Assembly (NCBI GenBank): GCA_024233005.1
Contig: JACKQE010000013.1
Span: 1 to 64,000, forward strand
From: Akkermansiaceae bacterium
GTDB taxonomy: Bacteria > Verrucomicrobiota > Verrucomicrobiia > Verrucomicrobiales > DEV007
DNA length: 64,000 bases
Direction of reading: 5' to 3'
Position 1 is the stretch's first letter; every line of letters begins with the position of its first letter. Positions 34,382 through 46,910 of the stretch are shown here, in pieces. The notes under the pieces were generated by a model. It ran no database searches, was not told the origin of the DNA, and saw only the letters and a program-made list of their open reading frames with translations. Made by a program: the position numbers and the translations under genes.

Positions 34382-36535
34382 ATGCCTTTCCGTCTTTCCA
34401 TACTCATTCAAAGGACTGTCCCGAGAATCATCGCAGGATTTCTGATTCTGGCCGCTTCCGGATGCGGCCGGTCCGAGAAAGGTCAAAATAGGCCCAAGAA
34501 GCCGGCCCCTCCCGCAGCCAGCGAAACCACCCCGGAGAGCCTTTCCTTGTCGAAGCGCATCGCGGCCTTCACCGGAGCTCCCACCAAAATGGTCTGGGCG
34601 CGCTCGGCCGGCAGCGTAGCCGATGTCTATGCCAACTACACAAAGCTCCAACTCTGGGGAATTGACACCGCTGATGGCCTGGGAGAACGCCCCATCCTGA
34701 GCCCGACCGGCAATTATTCCCGCCCCATCATCACGCCCGATGGGAATTCGATCCTGTTCACCGACAAGAACACCACCCGTTTTGATGACGTCCGCAAGGA
34801 TTTCGCCCCCGTGGTCTACCGCGTCGACTGGGATGGCACCCACATGGAAAAACTTGGATTGGGAAATGCGGTCGACGTCTGGCGGGATCCAGACACCAAG
34901 GTTGACTGGGTTTATGTCACCGACCTGCTTTCGACGGACCGGACAAGCCTTTTTGCCAGCAAACTGGAGCGCTTCCAACTTTTCGACCCGGACCACCGGG
35001 AACTCATTTGGGACAAGGGACAGCTCAGCATCGACAACATTCAGCTCTCCCGCGACGGGCACCTCGCGTCAGGTCTTTTCCCCTGGCCGCAATGCGGAGT
35101 GATGGACCTCTCCGCCAAGACGTGGCGAAAAAACCAGGAAGGCTGCTGGCCCTCGCTCGCACCGGACGACAGCGGGCTTTCCTGGGTGTTCGACGGGGCC
35201 CACAAAAACCTCGTGATGTTTGGTCCCGGCGGTCAGCGCCGTGGTCTTGTGTCCCTTGGTGGTGCTCCCCGCATCGGCAAGCATGAGACCTACCATCCCA
35301 GATGGAGCAACGATGTCCGGTTCCTCGCCATGACCGGCCCTTACGATGGAGCCACGATCGGGCAGGCGACCCGAGACGAGATCCAGACCTACATCGGGAA
35401 ATTCAATCCCGGTTTTGACCAGATCGAAGCATGGATCCAGGTCACCAGCGGCCCGGGAGGAGCTTACTACCCCGACCTCTGGATCGAAGGAGGAGAGAAC
35501 AATTCCATCGACCCCTCACTGGCGGCCCTCGAAGCGACCACCCCGCCCGGGGATGAAACCAACCCCGGACCTCCTTCCACCCAGCCCCCTTGGCTTCCGA
35601 ACCGGGACGGCATCCTGTTTGCCTGGGAAAACCGGCGCGCCGACAACCGGGCCACGGACGCCCGCCCCTGCCACGTCGAAGCCGGAGAGATGGCCCGTTT
35701 CGGACGCTTTTTTGAGATGCTTTGTGACGGAGGCTATTTCGAGGCGGACCCAGACTCCAACGCGGTGGTCTCGGCCTATCTGTCAGCCACTCCGCCCTCT
35801 TTTTCCATCGAAGCGCTGGTCACCGCCTTCCAGAAAGAACAAAATGGCATGGTCATGTCCCACCCCATGTTCCAACTCATCCAAAGAGGAGGGTATTGGG
35901 TCTTTGCCACCCGGGTCCCCACGCCAACCGAAGTCGCGCTGGGCTCGGTCGATGCAGGTCAACCGATGCATTTTGCCGCCGTCTGGGACGGGGTGGAATG
36001 GCAGGCCTGGCGTGATGGACGAATCATGGGAATTTTCGCCTCGCTGAGTGCCGATTCATGGCAGGCCACCCGGGAAACCCTCACCTTCGGGGGCAAATGG
36101 CGGGGGTCCATCGAGTCGACGGCCATCCTTTCGCGGGCCTTTAATGAAGGCGAAATCGTCGAACAAGCCGGCCGCGCAAGAGCCCTCGTGGCAGCCCGCA
36201 AGCCGGTCCCGCGCATCCGTCTCCTGGGACGGCTCAAGGAAATGACCGCCGACCGGCCGGTGGAGGAGCTTGATGCCTACCGCAATGCCCTCCTCGCCTA
36301 TCTCTATGACGTGGAAGAAGTCATCGAAGGCAAATACACGGAGCCGCAAGTGTCCGTGCTCCACTGGACCATCATGAACCGGGTGCCACTCGAAGGATTT
36401 CCCCGCCGTCCCGGTCAGGTCTATGAACTCATTCTCGAAGCGGTCACGGACCATCCAGAACTGGAATCGGAACGCAGTTGGAACGATCTTTTCGAAAACC
36501 TCCCTCTCTACCATGACGTTGCCACACCTCAATAA
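34382..36535 (+). CDS. Lipoprotein with TolB-like and LamG-like regions
   Basis: A 717-residue lipoprotein. The N-terminus has a hydrophobic segment ending in a lipobox (LAASGC, Cys near residue 28). The first half contains WD40/TolB-like phrases: PIITPDGNSILFTDKN, VVYRVDWDGTHMEKL, QLSRDGHLASGLFPW and WPSLAPDDSGLSWVFDGA. The second half has a LamG/concanavalin-like stretch (MHFAAVWDGVEWQAWRDGRIMGIFA, RGSIESTAILSRAFNEGE). It overlaps the next gene by 23 bases, so the two are tightly coupled. Likely anchored in the outer membrane; binding partner unknown. Confidence 0.75.
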   Translation: MPFRLSILIQRTVPRIIAGFLILAASGCGRSEKGQNRPKKPAPPAASETTPESLSLSKRIAAFTGAPTKMVWARSAGSVADVYANYTKLQLWGIDTADGLGERPILSPTGNYSRPIITPDGNSILFTDKNTTRFDDVRKDFAPVVYRVDWDGTHMEKLGLGNAVDVWRDPDTKVDWVYVTDLLSTDRTSLFASKLERFQLFDPDHRELIWDKGQLSIDNIQLSRDGHLASGLFPWPQCGVMDLSAKTWRKNQEGCWPSLAPDDSGLSWVFDGAHKNLVMFGPGGQRRGLVSLGGAPRIGKHETYHPRWSNDVRFLAMTGPYDGATIGQATRDEIQTYIGKFNPGFDQIEAWIQVTSGPGGAYYPDLWIEGGENNSIDPSLAALEATTPPGDETNPGPPSTQPPWLPNRDGILFAWENRRADNRATDARPCHVEAGEMARFGRFFEMLCDGGYFEADPDSNAVVSAYLSATPPSFSIEALVTAFQKEQNGMVMSHPMFQLIQRGGYWVFATRVPTPTEVALGSVDAGQPMHFAAVWDGVEWQAWRDGRIMGIFASLSADSWQATRETLTFGGKWRGSIESTAILSRAFNEGEIVEQAGRARALVAARKPVPRIRLLGRLKEMTADRPVEELDAYRNALLAYLYDVEEVIEGKYTEPQVSVLHWTIMNRVPLEGFPRRPGQVYELILEAVTDHPELESERSWNDLFENLPLYHDVATPQ

Positions 36536-37550
36536 ATTCCTTCCTGCCGCCCTGGGACTGCTCTCCTGCTCCGCCACCGCCCTCTGCCAGGACGGAGCCA
36601 AAGCCGATGCTTTTGCGGCCGCCGCAGGCAAACGCCTTGTCGATGGACAACCCAATGTCGCGGGGGACTCAGCGGAGTGGCTCTTTCTGGTCCGTGAACT
36701 GCGGCAGATTGCCTTGGGGAAATTCTGGGAAAAAGACTGGGCAACCACGGCCTCCAACAAAACGGATCCCACCGACCACATGGTGCAATTCCATGAACTG
36801 TGCAAATCCAAAGGCCTCGACCTGATCCTCGCCCCGGTTCCGGCCAAGGCGGTGGTTTACCCGGACAAGTTGGACAAGAGCTTCGCCGCCGGGGATGCTC
36901 CCTCCCTCAAGCCCTACCTGCAAAAACTGCGCGACGCGGGAATGACCGTGGTCGATCTGGAAGAGGCATTCCTCGCCCGCCGGACCGCCGGCGAAGACAA
37001 GCTCTATTGCGAACAGGATGCCCACTACTCCCCGCTGGCTTGCGAAATCGCGGCGGGACTCATCAAAAAAGAATTGGAAAGCCGCCCCTGGTTTGCCGAA
37101 GTGCCCAAGGTGGCCTACACCCGGAGCAAGGTGGAGAAATTGGAAATCACCGGTGACCAGGTCAAGGGCTCGGAATGGGAAGGGAAGCTTCCCACCGAAA
37201 AACTCGACGTGACCTACGTCACCGGTCCTTCCGGGACACCGGGGCAAAGTCCGGTCCTCCTGCTCGGCGACAGCCACACTCTGGTGTTTCACGAAGGGGC
37301 CGACATGCACTGCCAGAATGCGGGCCTGCTCGACCAACTCCAGTTGGAAGCGGGCTTCTCCATCGACCTGCTCGGAGTGCGCGGCTCCGGCATGATGCAG
37401 GCTCTCCGCCAACTCGCCTACAAGGCCATGAAGCCGGACTACTTGGCTCCCAAAAAAGCCCTTGTCTGGGTCTTCAGCACCAGAGAGTTCACCCAGTCGA
37501 GTGACAAACTCATCCGGATCCCCCTGGGGAAGGATGACAAAAAACCCTGA
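36513..37550 (+). CDS. AlgX/AlgJ-like SGNH hydrolase-fold protein, secreted
   Basis: A 345-residue exported protein with a signal peptide (residues 1-25). It shows the AlgX/AlgJ O-acetyltransferase-like pattern: Asp169 and His171 in EQDAHYSP, and Ser254 in LLGDSHT, giving the SGNH-type triad of proteins that acetylate alginate or other polysaccharides. No alginate operon (algI, algF) is nearby in this window. The ATG at 36513 overlaps the upstream lipoprotein by 23 bases. Substrate unknown; an exopolysaccharide or cell-wall acetyl transfer role is inference. Confidence 0.82.
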   Translation: MTLPHLNKFLPAALGLLSCSATALCQDGAKADAFAAAAGKRLVDGQPNVAGDSAEWLFLVRELRQIALGKFWEKDWATTASNKTDPTDHMVQFHELCKSKGLDLILAPVPAKAVVYPDKLDKSFAAGDAPSLKPYLQKLRDAGMTVVDLEEAFLARRTAGEDKLYCEQDAHYSPLACEIAAGLIKKELESRPWFAEVPKVAYTRSKVEKLEITGDQVKGSEWEGKLPTEKLDVTYVTGPSGTPGQSPVLLLGDSHTLVFHEGADMHCQNAGLLDQLQLEAGFSIDLLGVRGSGMMQALRQLAYKAMKPDYLAPKKALVWVFSTREFTQSSDKLIRIPLGKDDKKP

Positions 37551-37568
37551 CCCAACCTCTTCCGGATC

Positions 37569-38207
37569 ATGAACCACCCATCTCCGATCCTTGCGCTGGC
37601 GGCAATCCTTTCCAGTGGATTCACCTCCTGCAGCATGAGCCAAAACAGCTCCTTTTTTGGCCTGCGCGGAAAGTCAGAACCGGCTTATGCCATGGAAGCA
37701 CCTGCCCCTCCCCCGGGACCTGCGGCAGAAACCTCCCAGCCGTCTTTCCTGACCAAATTGAATCCACTGGCGAAGCGGGAAAAGCCACCGACGCCGGTTG
37801 ACGAGGGTACCAAGCCCTCGATGTTGTCGAAACTGAACCCCTTGGCGAAGCGCGAAAAACCGGTGCAGCCGGCCGGACCTGAAGAGTCCATGGACACTGC
37901 TTCCAAGCCCTCCCTGCTTGCCAGATTGGCTCCGCCGCCCAAACGCGACATTCCCCCGTCTCCTCCGCCACCCGTGGCGGAGACCGCGCCCCCCGCAAAG
38001 CCCGTGGCCAAACCCGCCCCGAAAGCACCCTCCAAGACCACGAAGAGCGACCTCATGAGCTTGGCGGAACGGGAACTGGCCCGCCGCAAAAGCCAGCTCA
38101 AAGGAGGCGATGAAGCCGCCATGAAAGCCGCGGAACTTCTCCGATCGGGGGACTATGAAGGCGCCAAGAAAGCGTTTCTTGACGCCTACTCCAAGTCCAA
38201 TCCCTGA
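37569..38207 (+). CDS. Lipoprotein-like repeat protein with helical C-terminus
   Basis: A 212-residue protein with a signal and possible lipobox (GFTSC, Cys at residue 21). The middle has three imperfect copies of a unit like KPSxLxKLNPLAKREKP, at about residues 57-74, 82-98 and 112-128, separated by Pro-rich linkers. The C-terminal 60 residues form a helical segment (LMSLAERELARRKSQL, AAMKAAELLRSGDYEGAKKAFLDAYSKS) that resembles one TPR hairpin. It follows the AlgX-like gene by 18 bases and converges with dnaE, with only nine bases between the stops. Confidence 0.7.
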   Translation: MNHPSPILALAAILSSGFTSCSMSQNSSFFGLRGKSEPAYAMEAPAPPPGPAAETSQPSFLTKLNPLAKREKPPTPVDEGTKPSMLSKLNPLAKREKPVQPAGPEESMDTASKPSLLARLAPPPKRDIPPSPPPPVAETAPPAKPVAKPAPKAPSKTTKSDLMSLAERELARRKSQLKGGDEAAMKAAELLRSGDYEGAKKAFLDAYSKSNP

Positions 38208-38216
38208 CCTGGAAGC

Positions 38217-41200
38217 TCAGTGGGAACCTTCGAGCCAGCCATTCAGTGAGGAATCCTCCAGAAAGCTGTCCGCCACACTGAAACGGTCGTCGGCGGCGAG
38301 GATGACCTCTTCGCCAGTCTTGGTGCGCAAGCGCAGATGCAATGGCCGTCGACCGGGGTGACGGCGGACCACTTCCCGGATGGTCATGAGATCACCGATC
38401 TGATCTCGTGAGCAGTCGAGTTCCAACACCACGGCCGGTTCGGGAACCACTTCCATCGCCTTGCCGCCCCGGAACCCGGAAATCAGCCGCAACCCGGAAC
38501 CGTAGACCGGTTGCTCATCGGCCTGCAATGGCAGCAGATCCTGGGCATTGAGCTTGCGGTTCTCCCCGCGTTGATCCGCCTCAATCTTGGCCAACAGAAC
38601 GACGGCATGACCTTTTTGAATCAGACTGCCCTTTTTGGCATAGGTGTCACTCCAGATCATGATCTCGGCCTGCCCACTGTAGTCCTCGATCAGCACCACG
38701 GCGAACGGCTTGCCATCACGGCGGGTGTACTTCACCTGGGCATCGGAAATGAGCCCGGCAAATTTGTAGGGCGTGGCTCCCGGCTTGAGAGTGTCGATCT
38801 CCGCGATGTTCTTGAACTTGCCTTTTTCCAAAGCGCTCTTGTATTTGTCCAACGGATGTCCGGTCACATAAAAACCGAGCAGTTCCTTTTCATTCTGCAG
38901 ATATTCCTCGACTGACCATACCACCTGGTTTTCCGGGGCGACGGAGGAGGGAGCCGCGACGGCCATGAGCTCGTCCATGTCGAAAAGCGATATCTGCCCT
39001 GAAGCCCGGTCCCGGTGGGCGGCGCTCGATCCGGCGATGACCTGATCCACCCGGCTAAAGAGGGTGTCCCGCCGGTCGCCGGTCCAGTCGAAGGCCCCCG
39101 CCTTGATGAGACTTTCGAGAATCTTCCGGTTCACCACCTTGGTGTCGAGCCGGCCAGCGAAGTCTTCCAGTGAGGAGAAGGTGCCTTTTTCCTCGCGCTC
39201 CGCGATGGCCGCGGCCATCGCCGCTTCGCCGACATTCTTGATTCCGGCAAGCCCGAAACGGATCGCTTTGCCGCCGTCGGAGATTGTTTCCGGGGCGAAC
39301 TTCAACGAGCTGCGGTTCACATCCGGCGCGAGAATGGGAATGCCCATCCGCTGGCACTCGGCGACGAAAACCGAAATCTTGTCGGTGTTGTTGATCTCAT
39401 TGCTCAGCAAGGCGGCCATGAACTCGACCGGGTAGTTCGCCTTGAGATAGGCGGTGCGGTAACTGATGAGTCCATAGGCCGCGGAGTGGGACTTGTTGAA
39501 TCCGTATCCGGCGAATTTTTCCAACAAATCGAAAATGTCGTTGGCCTGCTTTTCCGGAATGCCATTCACCCGGGAGCAGCCTTCGACGAAAATGGCGCGT
39601 TGCTTGGCCATTTCCTCGGGCTTCTTTTTCCCCATGGCTCGGCGCAGCATGTCGGCCTCCCCCAGCGAATAGCCCGCGAGGACGTTCGCGGCCCGCTGCA
39701 CCTGTTCCTGGTAGATCAGCACCCCGTAGGTTTCCCGGCTCACTTCCTCGAGCAGCTTGTGGAGATACTGGACCTTGGTGCGGCCTTTCTTGCGGTCGAT
39801 GTAGTCGGGAATCAGGTCCATCGGACCAGGCCGGTAGAGCGCGATGAGGGCGATGATGTCCTCGATGCAGTTGACATCGAACTGCCTGCACAGGTTCATC
39901 ATGCCACCGGATTCCAACTGGAACACACCGATCGTTTCGCCGCGGTTGAGAAGGTCGAAAGTCTGCCGATCTTTGTATTCCCGGTCTTCCTCGATGGAAT
40001 ACTCAGGCCAGACCCGATGGATCAGATCCACCGCGTCCTGGATCACGGTCAGCGTTTTCAGCCCGAGGAAGTCCATCTTCAGCATTCCCAACTCGGTGAG
40101 CGGGGTCATCGCGAACTGGGTCACGACTTCGCCTTCCTTGCCCCGGGCGACCGGAACATAGTCCGTCAGGTCGCGGTCTCCGATCACGATGCCGGCGGCG
40201 TGGATGCCGGTGCCACGAGTCAGCCCTTCGAGGTAGGTCGCATACTGCCAGAGCTGCTGGCTTTGCTCGTTCTCCGTGAGTTCCGCCTGCAGTTCCTTGT
40301 TCTTCTTCCGGGCATCGGAGAGAGTGATGTTCAGCTCATTGGGAATCATCTTCGCCAGACGGTCGCCTTCACTGAAGCTCAGTCCCATAACCCGGCCGAC
40401 ATCGCGGACCACGCTCTTGGCCCCGAGGGTGCCGAAAGTGACGATGTGCGAGACGGCCTTTTCCCCGTACTTGCGTCGCACGTAATCAATGACCTGTGGC
40501 CGGCGGGTCTGGCAAAAGTCGATGTCGATATCAGGAGGCGAAACGCGCTCGGGATTGAGGAACCGTTCGAAAATCAGGCCGAACCGAATCGGACAGAGAT
40601 CGGTGATTTCAAGACAGTAGGCGACCAGTGACCCCGCCGCCGAGCCACGGCCCGGCCCCACCGGCACGCCGTTGTCCTTGGCCCATTTCACGAAATCCCA
40701 CGTGATGAGGAAGTAGGAGAGGAACCCCATGTTCGTCATCACTTTGACTTCGTAATCCAGCCGTTGCCGCAATTCCTCATCGGTGTGGGCGCGATCCCCG
40801 TAGCGTTTCTCCAATCCCTCGAAACAGACCCGGCGGAAGTAGTCCTCCCGCGAGGAGCCGTCCGGCGCTTCAAATTGCGGGTATTTCTCCGAACTTTTCG
40901 AGTCCAGCTTGATCTCGACATTGCACTTCTCGGCGATGGCCAACGTGTTCCGCAGGGCCTCCGGGGCATGCTTGAACAACGCCGTCATCTCCTGGGTGGT
41001 CTTGAAATAGACCTCCGGCGAGTAGCGCATTCGGTTCTCGTCAAGCAGCAGGGAGTTGGTCCCGATGCAGATCATGACGTCATGCGCCTCGTGGTCAGTT
41101 CGGTTCAAGAAATGCACGTCATTGGCCGCCACCAGACCAAGATCGAACTCCTTCGCAAATTCCATCAACTGGGCGTTGCAGAGATGCTGCTGCTCGAGGC

Positions 41201-41780
41201 CGTGGTCGTGCATCTCGAGATAGAAATTGTCCCGCCCATAAATGTCGATGAACTCCCCGATGCTGCGCCGGGCGGCATCCAGATTGCCCGCCTGGATGAA
41301 CTGGTTGATTTCCCCCATGATGCACCCGCTCAGGGCGATGATGCCCTCCCGGTGCTCATGGAGGCACTCCTTGTCAACCCGCGGCTTGTAATACATGCCG
41401 TCAAGATGGCCCTTGCTGACCAGCTTCATCAGGTTCGACCATCCGGCATTTGAGGAAGCCAACAGCGTGAGATGGGAATTCCGCTTCTTCATTCCCGGCA
41501 GACCGTTGACCTGCCCCCCCTCGACCTCACCCTTCCGTTCCGTCATCCGGATCCCGGGTGGGGTCAAGTAGGCCTCGCAGCCGATGATAGGCTTGATCCC
41601 GGCGGATTTCGCCTCGAGATAGAAATCGATCGCCCCGAAGACATTGCCGTGGTCGGTCATCGCGACGGCGGGCATTTTGCTCCGCTGCGCCTTTTTCATC
41701 AGGTCATCGATCCGGACCGCCCCGTCGAGGAGCGAGTATTCCGTGTGCAAATGCAGGTGGATGAAAGGATCAGCGGCCAT
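38217..41780 (-). CDS. dnaE: DNA polymerase III alpha subunit
   Basis: A 1187-residue replicative polymerase, the catalytic subunit of the holoenzyme. The N-terminal PHP domain starts with LHLHTEYSLLDGAVRI and VAMTDHGNVFGAIDFY. The polymerase active-site Asp pair is in SPPDIDIDFCQTRR, preceded by GPGRGSAAGSLVAYCLEITDL, and the fingers/thumb region contains YQEQVQRAANVLAGYSLGEAD. The helix-hairpin-helix and OB-fold parts follow (MIWSDTYAKKGSLIQKG). Length matches family 1 DnaE. Transcribed alone in this direction, ATG at 41780. Confidence 0.97.
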   Translation of the reverse strand: MAADPFIHLHLHTEYSLLDGAVRIDDLMKKAQRSKMPAVAMTDHGNVFGAIDFYLEAKSAGIKPIIGCEAYLTPPGIRMTERKGEVEGGQVNGLPGMKKRNSHLTLLASSNAGWSNLMKLVSKGHLDGMYYKPRVDKECLHEHREGIIALSGCIMGEINQFIQAGNLDAARRSIGEFIDIYGRDNFYLEMHDHGLEQQHLCNAQLMEFAKEFDLGLVAANDVHFLNRTDHEAHDVMICIGTNSLLLDENRMRYSPEVYFKTTQEMTALFKHAPEALRNTLAIAEKCNVEIKLDSKSSEKYPQFEAPDGSSREDYFRRVCFEGLEKRYGDRAHTDEELRQRLDYEVKVMTNMGFLSYFLITWDFVKWAKDNGVPVGPGRGSAAGSLVAYCLEITDLCPIRFGLIFERFLNPERVSPPDIDIDFCQTRRPQVIDYVRRKYGEKAVSHIVTFGTLGAKSVVRDVGRVMGLSFSEGDRLAKMIPNELNITLSDARKKNKELQAELTENEQSQQLWQYATYLEGLTRGTGIHAAGIVIGDRDLTDYVPVARGKEGEVVTQFAMTPLTELGMLKMDFLGLKTLTVIQDAVDLIHRVWPEYSIEEDREYKDRQTFDLLNRGETIGVFQLESGGMMNLCRQFDVNCIEDIIALIALYRPGPMDLIPDYIDRKKGRTKVQYLHKLLEEVSRETYGVLIYQEQVQRAANVLAGYSLGEADMLRRAMGKKKPEEMAKQRAIFVEGCSRVNGIPEKQANDIFDLLEKFAGYGFNKSHSAAYGLISYRTAYLKANYPVEFMAALLSNEINNTDKISVFVAECQRMGIPILAPDVNRSSLKFAPETISDGGKAIRFGLAGIKNVGEAAMAAAIAEREEKGTFSSLEDFAGRLDTKVVNRKILESLIKAGAFDWTGDRRDTLFSRVDQVIAGSSAAHRDRASGQISLFDMDELMAVAAPSSVAPENQVVWSVEEYLQNEKELLGFYVTGHPLDKYKSALEKGKFKNIAEIDTLKPGATPYKFAGLISDAQVKYTRRDGKPFAVVLIEDYSGQAEIMIWSDTYAKKGSLIQKGHAVVLLAKIEADQRGENRKLNAQDLLPLQADEQPVYGSGLRLISGFRGGKAMEVVPEPAVVLELDCSRDQIGDLMTIREVVRRHPGRRPLHLRLRTKTGEEVILAADDRFSVADSFLEDSSLNGWLEGSH

Positions 41781-41909
41781 GGCGGGTCTGGGCCCGGCAA
41801 CAGCAGGACAGGCTGCCGCCAGAACATTTATCTAGCCGAATCCAAACCCGGAGGCAAGCCCGGATGCGTTGTCGGGGTCTTCGGAGGATACGCCTGGGAG
41901 AGGAAAGCC

Positions 41910-42071
41910 TTATTCAAGATAGGCGCGCTGAAATTTGTAGGCCCACCAGAGCCCCACAATGCTGCCCACGGTGCTCCCGATGAAGGCGGCACCCATGCCC
42001 CAAAACTCGCCCAGATACCAACCGGCACCCCCCACAAGGGAGGAAATCAGCATATAGTAAAGACTGGTCAT
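41910..42071 (-). CDS. Small membrane protein
   Basis: A 53-residue protein from the ATG at 42071. Almost all of it is two hydrophobic, glycine-rich helices (MLISSLVGGAGWYLGEFWG and AAFIGSTVGSIVGLWWAYKF) with a charged end, similar in style to small ATP-synthase-like or Gly-zipper membrane proteins. It sits between dnaE and carB. Short and without a family match, but the residue pattern is too ordered for chance. Could be extended upstream from other starts. Confidence 0.55.
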   Translation of the reverse strand: MTSLYYMLISSLVGGAGWYLGEFWGMGAAFIGSTVGSIVGLWWAYKFQRAYLE

Positions 42072-42224
42072 AATCGGCAGAGTTGTTGTTATGGAAATTA
42101 TAACACATTCCACCTTCAGGTAAAGGAGGAATCGTTTGCGATGCCGCCCCGGCCGAACCCCCGGCGGCCTTGCTGCTTTACAAGAGGCGGTGGCTGGTGC
42201 AAGTAGTGCCCCTTTTTGATCACA

Positions 42225-45503
<3,279 letters not shown>

Positions 45504-45537
45504 GAGATCTCCGACAAGCCCCTCGAACGCTTACAAC

Positions 45538-46716
45538 TCAGGCCGGTAGATCCTGATAAAGCTTCGGAAAGTAGGATTCGAGCACATTGGCATCAAAGAC
45601 CACGCTAAGCGCACCTTTCGGTGATGGTGTGCTTAGCAGGCCGGCATCGAGTGCATTACGGATGAGCTTGGTTCCGGTGGCGGGGCTGACTCCAGCGACG
45701 CGGGTAGCTGTGGTGCGGTCAATTTCACCGTCGATCAGGGCGGCCTTCAGTATGCGGGCTGTTTGCTCACGTTCCTTCAGGCTCCACAGAGGATAGGTGA
45801 TATGCAGATGATTTCCCATTCGTGCCGCGAGTGTGTTTAGACCGAGCAGTGAGGCCATAAAGTCGATTTGATCTATCATGCAGCGCATGAAGAACAGGCA
45901 GAACTCCGCTAGACCTTTCTCGGAGAGATTGCCACGCCCGTCGGTGTCATTGAGCCTACCCTGATCAGCAGCACTCAGATGGGCGTAGTATTCGCTCTTC
46001 TGTCTCGCCAGTCCTCGAGAGATCGTCCAGAGACCGGCGCCATCTGCCTTGCAGCGGATCAGCCATGCCTGGGAGTGCAGACGTGCCACGCGCCCATTGC
46101 CATCGCCGAAAGGATGTATCCAAGCCAGACGCTGGTGAGCCGCCGCGAGAGCGACCAACTGGTTGGTGGCCAAGATGCGACCGCTGCCATAGAACTCATC
46201 GAACCTCCGCATGAAATCCGGCAGAGCGCCATGATGAGGCGGTTGGTGCCGCCCCACGTCGACCTCGAAATCGCGCAGCTTGCCGATGTCGATTTTGTAT
46301 TTTGAGCCGTCGTGCCGTTCTCCATACTGAAGTTCTTCAGGCAATCGGCTGTAGAACTCGTGATGAAGCCAGCAAATGAAATCGGCACTTTGAATGCGGA
46401 GATCCGGCTCTTGTTCCAGCCGTGCGCGCATCAACTGCTCCACCGCGATATGCGCACTGGCCAGATGCTGGTTGGCGCGATTGACATCATTAACAGAAAA
46501 ATCGTTCCGAAGTGCCCTCTCAATTTCTCGTGGGAAGGTTTTGTGGCCCTCAATCAAGTTGGAGTAATAACTGTTCATTTCATGCACCAGCGCCGCGATG
46601 CGCTGACGTGAAATGGGGGAAGGAATCATTTGGGTGAGTGCTTGAGAACGCCCGATGACCTCCATGGTTAATTCTGCCAGCTCGAACCGAGAGGCGCCCG
46701 GGAGAAGTGGCTCCAT
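45538..46716 (-). CDS. Fic family AMP-transferase with N-terminal inhibitory motif and C-terminal winged helix
   Basis: A 392-residue Fic protein. The catalytic motif HPFGDGNGRVAR lies at residues 201-212, complete, so it should be able to transfer AMP (or another nucleotide part) to target proteins. Upstream, the inhibitory-helix motif S52-NLI-E56-G57 (pattern S/T-x3-E-G/N) lies within the same protein, which makes it a class II Fic whose activity is self-restrained. The C-terminus looks like a winged helix (TATRVAGVSPATGTKLIRNALDAGLL). The ATG at 46716 was chosen; a TTG and a GTG upstream are open. No partner antitoxin gene is present. Convergent with carB, at the edge of the accessory island. 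Confidence 0.92.
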   Translation of the reverse strand: MEPLLPGASRFELAELTMEVIGRSQALTQMIPSPISRQRIAALVHEMNSYYSNLIEGHKTFPREIERALRNDFSVNDVNRANQHLASAHIAVEQLMRARLEQEPDLRIQSADFICWLHHEFYSRLPEELQYGERHDGSKYKIDIGKLRDFEVDVGRHQPPHHGALPDFMRRFDEFYGSGRILATNQLVALAAAHQRLAWIHPFGDGNGRVARLHSQAWLIRCKADGAGLWTISRGLARQKSEYYAHLSAADQGRLNDTDGRGNLSEKGLAEFCLFFMRCMIDQIDFMASLLGLNTLAARMGNHLHITYPLWSLKEREQTARILKAALIDGEIDRTTATRVAGVSPATGTKLIRNALDAGLLSTPSPKGALSVVFDANVLESYFPKLYQDLPA

Positions 46717-46788
46717 CGAGCTAGTTTGGGTGTATAACACAACTTCGTTCAAAGCAGTTTTAACAATAAAATTAAAGATGCGTTATTA

Positions 46789-46853
46789 GCCCCAGGATCA
46801 TCGCTATCTTTGGTCTGGCGACGCCAGACCAAAGATAGCGATGATCCTGGGGC
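46789..46853. repeat. Perfect 65-base palindrome, REP-like
   Basis: Two 32-base arms, 46789-46820 and 46822-46853, are exact reverse complements around a single A at 46821. The arms begin GCCCCAGGATCA and end TTGGTCTGGCG. It lies in the promoter area of the Fic gene (73 bases upstream) and 58 bases before the decayed REP-type transposase fragment. It is not a terminator, since no T-run follows on either strand. In single-stranded DNA or RNA it would form a very stable hairpin. Confidence 0.9.
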
Positions 46854-46910
46854 GTGTCAAGATGTATAATCACATCGATAAAATAACTTATTTCATGCCA
46901 CAACACAAGC

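Noticed and set aside
39486..40631. A 381-codon + strand frame inside dnaE
   Set aside because: Antisense to conserved DnaE motifs, no domain of its own.
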